A DNA stretch of 32,657 nucleotides, from positions 1 through 32,657 of the IMG/VR virus record IMGVR_UViG_3300025120_000275; one strand, 5' to 3'. Shown here in pieces: positions 7,884 to 18,902 of this stretch; within the stretch, counting starts at the first letter, position 1, and every line of letters starts with the position of its first letter. The translations under genes and the position numbers were made by a program. The stretch comes from a virus. The notes beneath the pieces were generated by a model, which saw only the letters and a list, made by a program, of their open reading frames with translations, searched no databases and was not told where the DNA came from.

Positions 7884-8552
7884 TTAATTTAATGCTTGTT
7901 GAGTTACTGTTACTGGAATGGTTAGTCTTGCACCACTATCTAAACCTGTTACTGTTAAAGTTGTTTTTAATTGAGTTAAACTACCAAATAAGGTATTAAC
8001 AGTTGTTGCTGTTAAATTAAATTGTGTACCAATTACAGTTTTAGAAATACTAGTACCAATAGTAGTTGTTGCTGTTTGGTTTGCTGTTATAGCAGCTTCA
8101 GTTTGAATTCCTTGTCCTATAAAAGTATTCATTAATCTTACATCTCCAATAGTTGCACTATATCCTGATGTTTCAAAAACTTGTTCATTACCTAAGTAAT
8201 TTAATGTTTGTGGTGTTATTGATAATTGCGCTCCTTGTTTTAATACAATACCCGCATAACCTAAATCTAATACAGGTAATTTAGCTGTACCTCTAGGTAA
8301 TGTAGTTAATTTGTATTTCATTATTTGATTTTCACTTGGAAATGCTTCTAATAAAGGCATGTTATCAATTGCTTCACCGTAATATGCAGAACCAGATGGG
8401 TGATTTGGATTATAAAGTGTATAATCAATTTCATCATCAGCTAAAGCGAATTGTGTAATTTGAAAAGAACCATCATTTCTTGCTAATAATTCTCTTCCTT
8501 TTGTAGTTAATATAGCGTCAACTGTTACTACCGCATTGTTTAAATATCCCAT
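7884..8552 (-). CDS. Small virion/baseplate-associated protein
   Basis: The 222-residue protein opens with GYLNNAVVTVDAILTTKGRELLARNDGSFQITQFALADDEIDY. This type of opening, with a TxKGRELLA helix followed by a FALADDE strand, recurs in structural proteins of T4-like marine phages. The C-terminal half (from about residue 150) is a Thr/Ala-rich beta region ending LTVTGLDSGARLTIPVTV, like an Ig-type domain. It heads a transcript: a TATTTATA motif lies 13 bases before its start, and the two paralogous appendage genes follow within a few bases. A linker between the baseplate and side fibres is plausible but unproven. No catalytic motifs are visible. Confidence 0.6.
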   Translation of the reverse strand: MGYLNNAVVTVDAILTTKGRELLARNDGSFQITQFALADDEIDYTLYNPNHPSGSAYYGEAIDNMPLLEAFPSENQIMKYKLTTLPRGTAKLPVLDLGYAGIVLKQGAQLSITPQTLNYLGNEQVFETSGYSATIGDVRLMNTFIGQGIQTEAAITANQTATTTIGTSISKTVIGTQFNLTATTVNTLFGSLTQLKTTLTVTGLDSGARLTIPVTVTQQALN

Positions 8553-8565
8553 TGTTGTATTTTTA

Positions 8566-8573
8566 TATAAATA
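8566..8573 (-). promoter_or_regulatory. Putative late-gene motif TATTTATA before the 222-residue gene
   Basis: The sense strand reads CAATATTTATATAAAAATAC, and the octamer ends 13 bases before the ATG at 8552. A second, imperfect copy (ATATTTATGACATATAAC) lies just upstream, within 8575-8597, in the gap after the giant gene. Confidence 0.45.
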
Positions 8574-8602
8574 TTGTTATATGTCATAAATATATGATTT
8601 TT

Positions 8603-11600
8603 TTAAGATTTTATTATTCCTTTAGAAATTAAATTATTTATTATCTCAGATGAGCTATAATTAATAAATTCTGATGGGAATGTTGGTAAAATTAACCCTG
8701 CAGATGAATATTCTGATGATGATAAATTAACATTTGTAATATCAGCATCATATGGATAATCTATATCTAAATATGCTACACTTGCATCATCAATAGGTCT
8801 TCTAACTAAAAAGAAATTTTTATTAATAGTACCATTAACTTCCTTATTTAGTTTAAGTTTAACTTTTCCTTGTCCTGTACTAGTAATATTTTCTTCTGGT
8901 GGGGTTACGGCTATAACGGTATAAGTATATGTTTCGTTATTTACAAATCTTATTTCATCATTAACTTTAATTTGGAGTGGTTTAGTAATCCTTGGGAATC
9001 TAGTATTTGTGGGTTCAAAACCACCTTCAAAGTATTGGGAACCACCTGCTTCATAAGGTAAATATCCTTGAGTAAATGCTGATCCATAAGCTTCATTAAA
9101 ATTAGGGGATGCCATTTCTATATGGTCTAATTCAGAACCTGAAAACTCCCAATATGGTGCTGATGCTGAGTTATCTCCATCAGCTGAATCGTATGCCCCT
9201 ACAACTGAAAAGTTTGTTGGTAAGTAATATTTTTCTCCTTGTCTAGATTCATACCCTTGAGGGTAAAAAACATTTAAGTAAGCTCTTCCACCACCTGTTG
9301 CCATATTACCAAGTAATTCAAAATGTACTTGATCACCAGCATTAAAATTACGACCTTCTGTGTTGTATGTTAATTTCCATTCGAAATATTCAACAGGTCC
9401 TCCATTTTCAACTCCACCTTTTGGTTTCCATTGTACCCCCCTATTTAATAATAAAGATTTTATAACTGGGTCCTCAAACAACATATTATATCTCTTACTA
9501 CTATCTTGTTGTACGGTAATACTTTCACCTCCAGTAGGTGTAATAAACTGTACCATTCTTCCTGATCTCCAACTACCTCCATTTTCTAATTGACCAAGTA
9601 CACTACCACAATATCTACTTTGACCTAAATAATAAACAGTTAATTCTAAATCTACTAAATTAAAATCAATAAAATTAGCAACCCCACCACCACCAGGGGC
9701 TAACTTACATCCAAGCATTATTCTCATTTCATCTGTACCTGATTCATATAAAAAGGATGTTACAAAAGTAGTTTCACCATATATTGTTTGTGGGTTTTTT
9801 AATGGTTGACCTGCAACATTATCAATACTACTTGTAAATCTAAAGATTCCATCAGAATACGGTGGGTATATTGGTGGTTGTGGATTAGCATCAGCATTAT
9901 TATATGAAGCAGTAATTATACTTGCAGTTGGTCTTAATCTATAAAATTCACTTGTTGCCGCAGAATTTCCTTTTATATGAGAATTACCAATTAAATTATT
10001 GATATCATCGGTAGATGTTACACCTCCACCCATAATTGACGTTGCATAAAATGTTTTTGAATTAGCACTTCCTACATTATCATAAACAGATATTCTTCCA
10101 GATCCTGATAATGGTATCTCATTTGTATACCCATTACTTGATGTTTGTGAAAAACAAATTGGCTCATATCTTTGTCCTACAGATTTTATATTTTGAGTAC
10201 CATTTAATTCTTGTAAAATGTTACTACCTGAGTTTATTTGTATAGAGACTTCACTTTCTGATGGGTAAAGTGTATTTATTATTTCATAACTTTGTCCACC
10301 TAATGAAGGAGGTAGTGCATTTTCTTGTTCATCAATTAAATAAGCTATATTTAGTTGGGTTGCATTATTATATAAAGGGTAAGGATTGATAATAGATTCA
10401 AAATAAGCAAAATAAGCTAATCTACTCTCAATATTAGGTAATTGACCATAAGTACCAATATCTCCATAAGTAAATACATTTATTTGACTACATATAGATC
10501 TAGAACCTGTGTATCTAGGAATTGTCCATGATTTTGACGAATAGTTAGAATCAGGGACTGATGCTCTAGTTGCTATACCCTGTAAAATTTGATTTTGATT
10601 AACTGGTATAATTGGGCCGGATTCATTAGAATAATCAATATCCATAATGTAAGAACTTTTTCTATTTTCATTATAGTTATTTAATAAAGGTTGACAATCT
10701 AAAGCTAAACCAAAAGGTAAAACCCCATTTTGGTAAAAAGTTGGAATAGAAAATTGTGTTATAGTTGGTACCCTATATACATTTGGAGATAAAACTGAGG
10801 CTGTTATTGGTGAATAAATACTTTGTCCCGGAGATATTCCAAAACTTGAAGATATTATTGTTACCCCAATATTAGATCCTTGTCTAATAACATTAAAAGC
10901 CATTCTTAATGAATCATTTATTTTCCAACCATCACTAGTTCTTGGGAAAAAACTTCCTGTAAAAGAATAATGCCCTACTGAAGCAGAATTTAATACTGAA
11001 GCTGATGGGACTAAACCACTATCATATTGAATTACTTCCCCAAAAGTTGAACGATCTGAAGGATTACCATAAAGAATTTGTGGGAATATACTAGCTGTTG
11101 GGTCAGCTATTGCTGATGCCGCTATTGTTACTGATTGGGTTATAGCTATAGATTGACTAGAATTTGGTATATAAGCAAAATCATAAGTATCTGTAAAATT
11201 AGAATCATAATTACTCATAGAATATTCTATATAATACATCCCACCAGATAAATTTGTAGTTGATGAAGTATTATTTGCAGCGTATGGTACATTATTTGTA
11301 AATGTTCCAACAGCATTAGATGCCGTTTTTTCAAAATCTACTATTGCACTAGGATATATATCGTATGTTACATTATTTGTTGATGTTATTATAGTATCAA
11401 CATTTACAATAGTATTTGTACCAGTATCATATGTAGAACCTGTATATTTTAAAAATGCCTGAGCATCTATAGATCCAGATTGTATAGCCCCTGCTGTACT
11501 AGGAGTAAAGAAATTTTGGAGATCAGATGCATTACCTAACCCTGTACTTTTAAATGTACCATTCGTATTTGTTATGGTAGAAGATCCAGATATCTGCAAA

Positions 11601-14600
11601 AGAGTCCAACGTGCCGTAACTTGTTCAACATCCCATTCATTCATATAAAAAAGAAAAGATGTATCTGATTCAACTGCTAATCTAGTTTTAAAAGGTTGTG
11701 TACTTAAAGGTTCCAAAATATTATTGGATGCTAGTCCACTATTCAAATCAAAAAAATAAGAGTCATACAGTCCAGATACACCAGTTGTTGGGTCTGTTAG
11801 TGAAATTGGAGTAGTATTTGCACGAGGAGATATATTATTTCTTGTAGCATTACCTGCACTTACAAATTCATTCCCACCCGCTTGATGTTGTACTGAAGCT
11901 GTTGCATTAATTGTTGTGCCAGTAGGTACATAGACATTTATATTATAAGAATAATATATTTCTAAACGGTTTAGAAATGCGTCTACATCTTGAAAAAGTC
12001 CACCAAAACTTACAAGTGATGATATATTTGTCTGCCAATTACTCCAATTAGTTGAAGAAAGTGTATATGCTCCATCCCCACCTAAATCATTATCCCCCCA
12101 ATATGATCTATTTCCATCAGGACTATCCCATACACTATTGTTTGATGCTGATAGACTACCAGAAAAGGGGGCAGTAAGAATAGATGTTGCTGTTGTAGGA
12201 GTTCCACTAAATTGGATTCTTCCAAAATTATAATCTAATGAAGAAGTACCTCCTTGAGCTATTTTTGGGTGACCTGATGGTAGGCCTAATAATAATGTGT
12301 TAGTTGTTAATGCGGGGAATGAACCTGAGTTACCTGGTATTAAATTATTTAGGTTATCATTAAAGGTAGGTTCTCCTACACCTTCAAATTGGGTAGAAGG
12401 AATAAATAAACCACTTATTACTGAATTTGCTGTTACATCTTCTCCAGTTAATTTACTTGTATAATTACCATTAGCTCTGTACAAAGCAGAAAACTTAGGT
12501 GAGTTAGAATCGTATCCTACCTGTGTACCAAATGGGTCTGAAGGGCCTATCCTACCTACTCCAGCAAATGAACCATCTGAAGGAAGAAATAATGGATAAT
12601 ATCGTACGTTAAAGGCATCGGGAATATAACCAGCCCAATTAATAGTTAATGAAGAATTAGCACTTAATACTGTACCTGCTGTTGAGGTAATAGAGACTTG
12701 TGCACCAAAGAAGTTACCGGGTGTGAAAATACTTGCAGTATTTGTTGGTGATAAACCTCCTGCTGTGATTGCAGCAGAAATTGTAGTGAACCCAGATCCT
12801 GTAGTTGTATTTAATGTTTCTGCGTTTAATGTTAATCCTGTACCATTTAAAGTAATAGCTTGGGATGTTATACCAGCATTATTTGGATTATATCCCTGTC
12901 CATTATGAATTAATCCTTGTACTGAGAATGACTCACCACCACCTCCACCACCTGTGGATAAATTAGAGGCACTATAATAAAAGGACATTGAAAAATTTAA
13001 AGGTATATTAGGTGTTCTATACAAATTATAAGATGAGTATCTCCATATATCTTCTGTAATAAAACGAGAAGCATCTTCAAATTCAAAGACAGACTTTCCT
13101 GAATCTACCCACTCTTTATATTCTTGTTGGTTTGCAGGAAGTAACATCCCAGCTGCTAAAAACTGGCCAGTACTGCCTTGCCCATTTGATTCTCCTAAAA
13201 GTAGTGGTTGGGCATTATTATAACTTCCAGTAGAAGACAAACCATCTGGTCCAAACCATGCATTTTTACCCCCAACTGAGTTTATAATGGGTTCGTTATA
13301 ATTAAGGGTTTTTGCTAATGCTGGGGTAGAATATACTGTGACAACCTCTTGTTGATTTAAATTTGTAGGATGTTTAAATACATTTTGTTGAGTTAAACTA
13401 GAATTATTTACCCTATCATCTGATGAAGTGTATGTTGTTGTTGCAACAAATGACCAATTTTCAGATCCCCCATTTTCTGAAGAGGTTATTGGGAAAAAAG
13501 CTTCTCCATCAGATCTTAATCTTATATTAAATTTCTCTGAAACTGTTGGTAAAAGTGCAGTAATAGGTTGTAAATTTACTGTATTAGCATCTACATTAAA
13601 CCTAAAAATATTGTTTTGGGAATATGAAGTATCTAAAAATGCTCCCGAATAATTATAAGTTATTACATTATTTCCTGTGGCATTTGATTTATAATTTATT
13701 TCTATAACCCCATTACCTGACCCCGCTTGTTGGGAGGCAGATGCAAATATACTTCTATAATCATTATCGAATGATGAAGAAGGTATTAAAAAACTTGTTA
13801 TTAAGTATGGATTTAACACGTTTGTGTCAGAAGTACCAGAACTATTTAACAAACTAGATGATATTAAAACCCCGGGTGTTGATGGGAAGGTATCCCTTTG
13901 ATAAAGAAGGTTATCACTAACGATAGATGGATTAGAAGTTTTATTATCCCCTTTTTCTAAAGCAATTCTTAATCTTACAGAATTAGCTTCAGGTATTACT
14001 CCTTCTACTATATAAGTTGGTATACCTTCCCCAAATGCTGGGGCCGAAGGCATATTAACTTGTATTTCAGTTCCAGCTTCAACATAATCTGTTACATCAT
14101 TACCATCAATATCTCTTCTAGATAGTTTTATAGAATAAACATAATTAAAATTTGGGTCTGCCCCCGTTAAAGATAAAATTTGGGGATTTGTTGGTTTTTT
14201 AGAAAAAATCCATGCAAATCCATCTAAGGGTTCATTATTAGGGTTATTAAAGGAATCTATATTAACTGTTCCTTGTTCATTTAAGTTTATTTCTCCATTA
14301 AAAAATAAAGGATTATATCTAGCCCCTTTATCAACTACATTTAAATAAGGTGCACAGCCAGGATTTAATGATTGTGTAGTGGCTACTATTTTAGACCCGC
14401 TAAATTCACCATCATAAAATTCATGTTGTGAGTTTACAACTTCAATTCCCCTACCTTGATATGAAGCACTTAAAAACTGCGAACTACTATAGTTAAAAAA
14501 GGTACTATTAATAACTGAATATTCATTAGGACTTCTTTCTGTTCCAATGGTATTATAACTTTGTGTTATATTAAATCTATTGTTAGGATATATAAGTTTC

Positions 14601-17600
14601 TCTAATATATTAGTATCAACTTTAAATTTTAATTCTCCTGTAACCCCAGTTTTTATATCTGATCCATTTACAACAATAATATCTCCAACATTAAATTCAG
14701 CTAATGAAGAAGATGTTCCAAAGACTGGTCCAACATTACCATTACTGTTAAAAGTAATACTATTAAAAGTTACCTCAACTGTTCCACTATCTGCTGTTAT
14801 AGCATATCCTCGTACATTATTAAAAGTTTCTGAAACAGGTATTGGAGAAATTGAGTTATAAAATAAATTACTTCCTATTTTTGTAGGATTTCTTATACTA
14901 GAAAGTGTTAATTGGTATGTTTGCATACCATTCCACTTATTTACTGAACCACCAGCACCTCCTGTAAATTTATATATGGCTGAACCGGATGTTGAGTATT
15001 GGGGGTAATCTAATGACCCCGAACTATAATCTTTTGGTAGATTAACTACTAAAGCTTCTAATGTTTCATTTGAAGATGAAACTTGAGCTGGTCTTTGTCT
15101 GTTTCTTTCTAATAAATGTTGTTTTACTACTATACCAGAAGCTAAACTTGTTCTAGCAGGAGTAAAATCTTTAATCATTTTAAATAATGAATTATCAAAG
15201 AATTTAATTAATCTAATAAAATCAACTACATCATAGCTGTTTATATATTTTTCAAAATAAGCATCTCTTAACCTATCTAAATTAGGATAACTACGAGCTG
15301 ATGATGAAATAAACCTTGGATCACCAATATAATCTCCAATATTAAAATATCCTAATTGTGCATTAATATCATCATTAATTTGATTAGCAGGTGAAAAAGC
15401 AACTTCTAAATAATTAACATTAGGTGTATAACTTTGGCTAGTAAATGAGTTTTGTTGTAATGATCTCATTGGGGATAATGCTGATGCTGTTATTATACCT
15501 TGTGTAGGTAAAATATCTCCAGTGCTATCCGGTGAATTTTCATTATAACCATATGGGGCCTCTGCTAAACTACTACTTTTTAAAATAACTTTTTCAGTTA
15601 TTCTATTTTTCATACCTACTGGTACTTGGTCTTGGAATATATCTTCTACATTTGTAACCCATTGACTATCTCTATTACTTGGAACGTCCAAATAAAACTC
15701 ACTATTAGTAGCAAAGGATTGTGTAATTTGTACAGCTGAGCCTGTTACCCTAGGATGAATGGATGTTCTACTAGCAGTATCTAATTGTGTACCCAAATCC
15801 GCTCTAAATAACAAACTATCTGGGGTATTATTTATGGTGTTTCCCTCAATTGAATATGGATTAACAACATAATCAAAAAAAACATCCTCATCTAATGATG
15901 CGGACCAATATCTTAATTCTTGAAATGAACCTGAGAATGGTTTATATATAGTTCCATCAGTAAATACATAATTTGAATCATCATTTAAGTTTGCTTTATC
16001 TGCAGTTTTATAATAAGAAGAATCGTATCCTGTAGTTGAATCTGAAGCACTGAATCCTATCTTACCATTAATTTGATTTGCTGTAAATAAAGATGCTGTA
16101 AGATTGATTAGCCCCCCACCATTATCTTCTAATGGCATATTAATTTGAGCTGACCACCAACCTCCATCAAAAAATGGTAAATACGCACTAGCTGATCTAC
16201 TGGGGTTATCATCTTGAGCTGGCACCCATTTTAATGTTCCATAATAATCATAAGGATTTATTGTAGAACCTGAATATGAACCTGATATTAATCCTGAACC
16301 TGTATATTCTAATACTAGATTTCCCCCTTCAGAACTTCCGAACCATAAAGACTGAGAATATCTTATATCGGAACTAGCTACATTTGATGAAGCAGTTGGT
16401 ATCCCCGCTGTTTTAAATCTTAATTGTATAGTTTGGGGGTTCTGGCCTGCTGTGTTAAATTTAGTATTAATATTTATCCCGAAAGATGAACTTACGTAAT
16501 TATTAGCACTAGGACCAGTATTAAATGCATAATTAAATACATTTTGTTTTAAATCATAATCTTGTGCTTCATTTCTATCCTTACCCCCAAATTCATTAAT
16601 TCTTAAAATTGTATCTGGGATTCCATAAGAAGTAATTAATGCTCTTATACCAGCTATTGTACCTTTAGTTTTAAGTAAATATGGTATATTATGGTATATT
16701 CGTTTATATAATCGTTTATTTACATCATTTAAGGGTACTATATCATTAGATGCTGATATTTTAGTATCTACGTACTCATACCCAGATGGTGTAGGTAAAC
16801 TACCAGTTATATTTGGGAAGGGGAATGCACTACCTGATGGAGTTAATCCTAAAAAAGCAGTAAATAAGTCATCAGTATTAAAATTATTTGAATATAATTT
16901 AACAGAAAAATCTTTAATTGCATCTGCTACTAAATCTTTAGATATACCATAATCTAAACGGTTATCAGCATCAAATTTATTCGTAATATCTTTAGTATAT
17001 ACCCAAACATTATCATAATATTGGCCAACCATATCAACAAATAATTCATATCTTTTATTTTCAGGGTCATCTCTTAAATATTCTGGTATTGAAAAATATA
17101 ACCAATCCCTATTATTTTCATCATAATTAGAAGCTGATAGAGCTTGTCCACCATAATTTAAACTATTAGGGTTTGCATTACCTAACCATGTTAATACTTC
17201 TGTTGAACCCGTTGAATATAATTGGAATGGGGGTTCTGTATTAGATTTAGGATAAGAATATAAAGATCCACTATTAAAATATAAGAAATACTCATACCCA
17301 TCAAAGTTTTTAATTATATCATTAATTTGATTTTTTAAGGTTGCTGTACTAGCACTAAAAAATTGTTGGTTAACAGTTCCACTTGATACTTGCCCATAAA
17401 AATTTTCTAAATCATTACTTGCTGATTGTATTAGTCCTACTTTATAATAAAAGTTTTCTAAACGTGTTTTAGCAGAACTAAAATTAATAAAATTTCCATA
17501 ATTTTCATAATCAATATTTATGTTTATTTCTTTTTCATTTAATAAACTTTGAATTTGATTAATTGAACTTGTAATATCTGAATTAAGAAGAGTGCTATAA

Positions 17601-18352
17601 GAAAAATCTTCTGAAGGCGTACCAGTTTGTTGTGATATATTTAAACTATAATTTGGACCTGATAAATATGTAAAATTTTGTTCAATTATAGGATCAAAAG
17701 GAAATACTACTTCATATGCTTGAGGAGAAGATATTTCGGTTACAACCCATAATTCATTTTTTATATTAAATTTAGAAGGTAAAGGTTCATATAATTTAAC
17801 TAAAATTGTTGGGTCTACATTATCATCAATATCTAATTTTATATTATTAGCAATTACTGTTCTATTATTACCAAAATTTAGATAAAAATCAACAAAATAT
17901 TCTGAATTTTCTCTAGATTGTATAAATGAGTTTGATGATGAAATTATTAATTCATTTGCAATTTCATTACTATCTAACCTAATTTCTGTTCTATCAGATG
18001 ATATTTCTGAAATAAAATATTTTTCGGTATTATTTGATGAAAGTTGTTTTCTATAAAATTGATATAAAATCTGATATGTACCTATATCAAACCCATTAGT
18101 TTCTAAATTTAGTTCTGGGTCTAGTAAAACATCCCCTTCCCTTACATTATATTGTACTAAAGGAACTGTTGTTGAAGGGTAAACTAAAACATTATTTGGG
18201 TTATATACATAATATTCTATGTAATCAGTTGAAGCAGTAAAAGCAGTATCAAGATTAGTTTGTACAATTAATCTTTCATCTGAATTTTCATATGTTTGAA
18301 ATTCAAATGTTTGTGAATCTAATATTGGTGTTACCGTTGTTTTTAATTTCAT
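8603..18352 (-). CDS. Giant (3249-residue) baseplate/tail structural protein
   Basis: This intact frame of 9.75 kb is the largest gene here. Residues 1-230 look like two beta domains. A helical region around 250-350 follows. Residues about 415-595 contain DWLYFSIPEYLRDDP, YDNVWVYTKDITNKFD and LPYLLKTKGTIAGIRALITSYGIP-type segments. The KGTxxGIRALxxxYGIP part recalls the C-terminal motif of P2 gpI/T4 gp7-class wedge proteins (resemblance only). Residues about 610-900 resemble a LamG/concanavalin-like sandwich (FSGSFQELRYWSASLDED). About 1035-1085 is a conserved helical stretch (DVVDFIRLIKFFDNSLFKMI, then ARTSLASG). The rest is long, Ser/Thr/Asn-rich beta sequence with a six-Gly run near 1804 and a distinct C-terminal domain (about 3130-3249; FFLVRRPIDDASVAYLDIDY). 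Its position after gp25, gp6 and the DNRLRE-like protein is where T4 has gp7-gp12, so it may replace several of them. Confidence 0.75.
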   Translation of the reverse strand: MKLKTTVTPILDSQTFEFQTYENSDERLIVQTNLDTAFTASTDYIEYYVYNPNNVLVYPSTTVPLVQYNVREGDVLLDPELNLETNGFDIGTYQILYQFYRKQLSSNNTEKYFISEISSDRTEIRLDSNEIANELIISSSNSFIQSRENSEYFVDFYLNFGNNRTVIANNIKLDIDDNVDPTILVKLYEPLPSKFNIKNELWVVTEISSPQAYEVVFPFDPIIEQNFTYLSGPNYSLNISQQTGTPSEDFSYSTLLNSDITSSINQIQSLLNEKEININIDYENYGNFINFSSAKTRLENFYYKVGLIQSASNDLENFYGQVSSGTVNQQFFSASTATLKNQINDIIKNFDGYEYFLYFNSGSLYSYPKSNTEPPFQLYSTGSTEVLTWLGNANPNSLNYGGQALSASNYDENNRDWLYFSIPEYLRDDPENKRYELFVDMVGQYYDNVWVYTKDITNKFDADNRLDYGISKDLVADAIKDFSVKLYSNNFNTDDLFTAFLGLTPSGSAFPFPNITGSLPTPSGYEYVDTKISASNDIVPLNDVNKRLYKRIYHNIPYLLKTKGTIAGIRALITSYGIPDTILRINEFGGKDRNEAQDYDLKQNVFNYAFNTGPSANNYVSSSFGININTKFNTAGQNPQTIQLRFKTAGIPTASSNVASSDIRYSQSLWFGSSEGGNLVLEYTGSGLISGSYSGSTINPYDYYGTLKWVPAQDDNPSRSASAYLPFFDGGWWSAQINMPLEDNGGGLINLTASLFTANQINGKIGFSASDSTTGYDSSYYKTADKANLNDDSNYVFTDGTIYKPFSGSFQELRYWSASLDEDVFFDYVVNPYSIEGNTINNTPDSLLFRADLGTQLDTASRTSIHPRVTGSAVQITQSFATNSEFYLDVPSNRDSQWVTNVEDIFQDQVPVGMKNRITEKVILKSSSLAEAPYGYNENSPDSTGDILPTQGIITASALSPMRSLQQNSFTSQSYTPNVNYLEVAFSPANQINDDINAQLGYFNIGDYIGDPRFISSSARSYPNLDRLRDAYFEKYINSYDVVDFIRLIKFFDNSLFKMIKDFTPARTSLASGIVVKQHLLERNRQRPAQVSSSNETLEALVVNLPKDYSSGSLDYPQYSTSGSAIYKFTGGAGGSVNKWNGMQTYQLTLSSIRNPTKIGSNLFYNSISPIPVSETFNNVRGYAITADSGTVEVTFNSITFNSNGNVGPVFGTSSSLAEFNVGDIIVVNGSDIKTGVTGELKFKVDTNILEKLIYPNNRFNITQSYNTIGTERSPNEYSVINSTFFNYSSSQFLSASYQGRGIEVVNSQHEFYDGEFSGSKIVATTQSLNPGCAPYLNVVDKGARYNPLFFNGEINLNEQGTVNIDSFNNPNNEPLDGFAWIFSKKPTNPQILSLTGADPNFNYVYSIKLSRRDIDGNDVTDYVEAGTEIQVNMPSAPAFGEGIPTYIVEGVIPEANSVRLRIALEKGDNKTSNPSIVSDNLLYQRDTFPSTPGVLISSSLLNSSGTSDTNVLNPYLITSFLIPSSSFDNDYRSIFASASQQAGSGNGVIEINYKSNATGNNVITYNYSGAFLDTSYSQNNIFRFNVDANTVNLQPITALLPTVSEKFNIRLRSDGEAFFPITSSENGGSENWSFVATTTYTSSDDRVNNSSLTQQNVFKHPTNLNQQEVVTVYSTPALAKTLNYNEPIINSVGGKNAWFGPDGLSSTGSYNNAQPLLLGESNGQGSTGQFLAAGMLLPANQQEYKEWVDSGKSVFEFEDASRFITEDIWRYSSYNLYRTPNIPLNFSMSFYYSASNLSTGGGGGGESFSVQGLIHNGQGYNPNNAGITSQAITLNGTGLTLNAETLNTTTGSGFTTISAAITAGGLSPTNTASIFTPGNFFGAQVSITSTAGTVLSANSSLTINWAGYIPDAFNVRYYPLFLPSDGSFAGVGRIGPSDPFGTQVGYDSNSPKFSALYRANGNYTSKLTGEDVTANSVISGLFIPSTQFEGVGEPTFNDNLNNLIPGNSGSFPALTTNTLLLGLPSGHPKIAQGGTSSLDYNFGRIQFSGTPTTATSILTAPFSGSLSASNNSVWDSPDGNRSYWGDNDLGGDGAYTLSSTNWSNWQTNISSLVSFGGLFQDVDAFLNRLEIYYSYNINVYVPTGTTINATASVQHQAGGNEFVSAGNATRNNISPRANTTPISLTDPTTGVSGLYDSYFFDLNSGLASNNILEPLSTQPFKTRLAVESDTSFLFYMNEWDVEQVTARWTLLQISGSSTITNTNGTFKSTGLGNASDLQNFFTPSTAGAIQSGSIDAQAFLKYTGSTYDTGTNTIVNVDTIITSTNNVTYDIYPSAIVDFEKTASNAVGTFTNNVPYAANNTSSTTNLSGGMYYIEYSMSNYDSNFTDTYDFAYIPNSSQSIAITQSVTIAASAIADPTASIFPQILYGNPSDRSTFGEVIQYDSGLVPSASVLNSASVGHYSFTGSFFPRTSDGWKINDSLRMAFNVIRQGSNIGVTIISSSFGISPGQSIYSPITASVLSPNVYRVPTITQFSIPTFYQNGVLPFGLALDCQPLLNNYNENRKSSYIMDIDYSNESGPIIPVNQNQILQGIATRASVPDSNYSSKSWTIPRYTGSRSICSQINVFTYGDIGTYGQLPNIESRLAYFAYFESIINPYPLYNNATQLNIAYLIDEQENALPPSLGGQSYEIINTLYPSESEVSIQINSGSNILQELNGTQNIKSVGQRYEPICFSQTSSNGYTNEIPLSGSGRISVYDNVGSANSKTFYATSIMGGGVTSTDDINNLIGNSHIKGNSAATSEFYRLRPTASIITASYNNADANPQPPIYPPYSDGIFRFTSSIDNVAGQPLKNPQTIYGETTFVTSFLYESGTDEMRIMLGCKLAPGGGGVANFIDFNLVDLELTVYYLGQSRYCGSVLGQLENGGSWRSGRMVQFITPTGGESITVQQDSSKRYNMLFEDPVIKSLLLNRGVQWKPKGGVENGGPVEYFEWKLTYNTEGRNFNAGDQVHFELLGNMATGGGRAYLNVFYPQGYESRQGEKYYLPTNFSVVGAYDSADGDNSASAPYWEFSGSELDHIEMASPNFNEAYGSAFTQGYLPYEAGGSQYFEGGFEPTNTRFPRITKPLQIKVNDEIRFVNNETYTYTVIAVTPPEENITSTGQGKVKLKLNKEVNGTINKNFFLVRRPIDDASVAYLDIDYPYDADITNVNLSSSEYSSAGLILPTFPSEFINYSSSEIINNLISKGIIKS

Positions 18353-18362
18353 ATTTTATTAT

Positions 18363-18902
18363 TTAATCATAACTAGCATTTCCTGAAGCATCGCCTCCTT
18401 CACCAGATATACTTCCAGCCCCTACACTTATATCTATATCATAATCAGCTGCTGCATCTTGTGAAGCGCCCGCTGCTGCACTAATTAATGCTTGATTAGC
18501 ACCTACTAATTCCGATTCTAGTTCAGCTAATGAATTATCTGTTTCTGGACTATTAGAACTCGATGCTGCTACTCTTATATTTGCCATTTGAGCTTGAAGT
18601 AAATCACTTCTTAACTGTGCTATTTCAGCTTGTAATGCTGATACTTCTTCGTTTATTTCATCAAAATTAATATAATCACCACTTGTTTTAACTAAATATT
18701 GGTGAGAATTAGTATCACCTAAAGCGGGTATATCATAAAAAAGAGAATTATATAATCCAAAGAATTCTGAAACTGTTGATTGAGTTTGTAATTCTTCTGT
18801 TAGGGAAGTAACACCCAATTCTTCAAAACTAGTATTTATAGTTTTAATATATTGAGTTTTATTAAAAACTTCTTTTCTAAGATCTATACTTTCTTCAGCC
18901 AT
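18363..18902 (-). CDS. Coiled-coil structural protein
   Basis: The 179-residue protein has a helical N-terminal half and a clear heptad-type coiled coil at about 82-107 (INEEVSALQAEIAQLRSDLL). A second acidic helix follows (SLAELESELVGANQALI, about 123-139), then an Ala/Gly/Asp-rich tail. The pattern suggests an oligomeric (perhaps trimeric) stalk or connector. Its start overlaps the stop of the DNRLRE-like gene by one base (TAATG) and it ends ten bases before the giant gene, so the three are probably translated together. That context suggests it bridges baseplate parts. No known family is recognised. Confidence 0.6.
   Translation of the reverse strand: MAEESIDLRKEVFNKTQYIKTINTSFEELGVTSLTEELQTQSTVSEFFGLYNSLFYDIPALGDTNSHQYLVKTSGDYINFDEINEEVSALQAEIAQLRSDLLQAQMANIRVAASSSNSPETDNSLAELESELVGANQALISAAAGASQDAAADYDIDISVGAGSISGEGGDASGNASYD

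Noticed and set aside
12723-12908. Plus-strand open frames opposite the giant gene (also 8870-9061, 9360-9593, 13428-13652, 14580-14861)
   Set aside because: All short, of unnatural Pro/Val composition, and embedded in one uninterrupted minus-strand gene.
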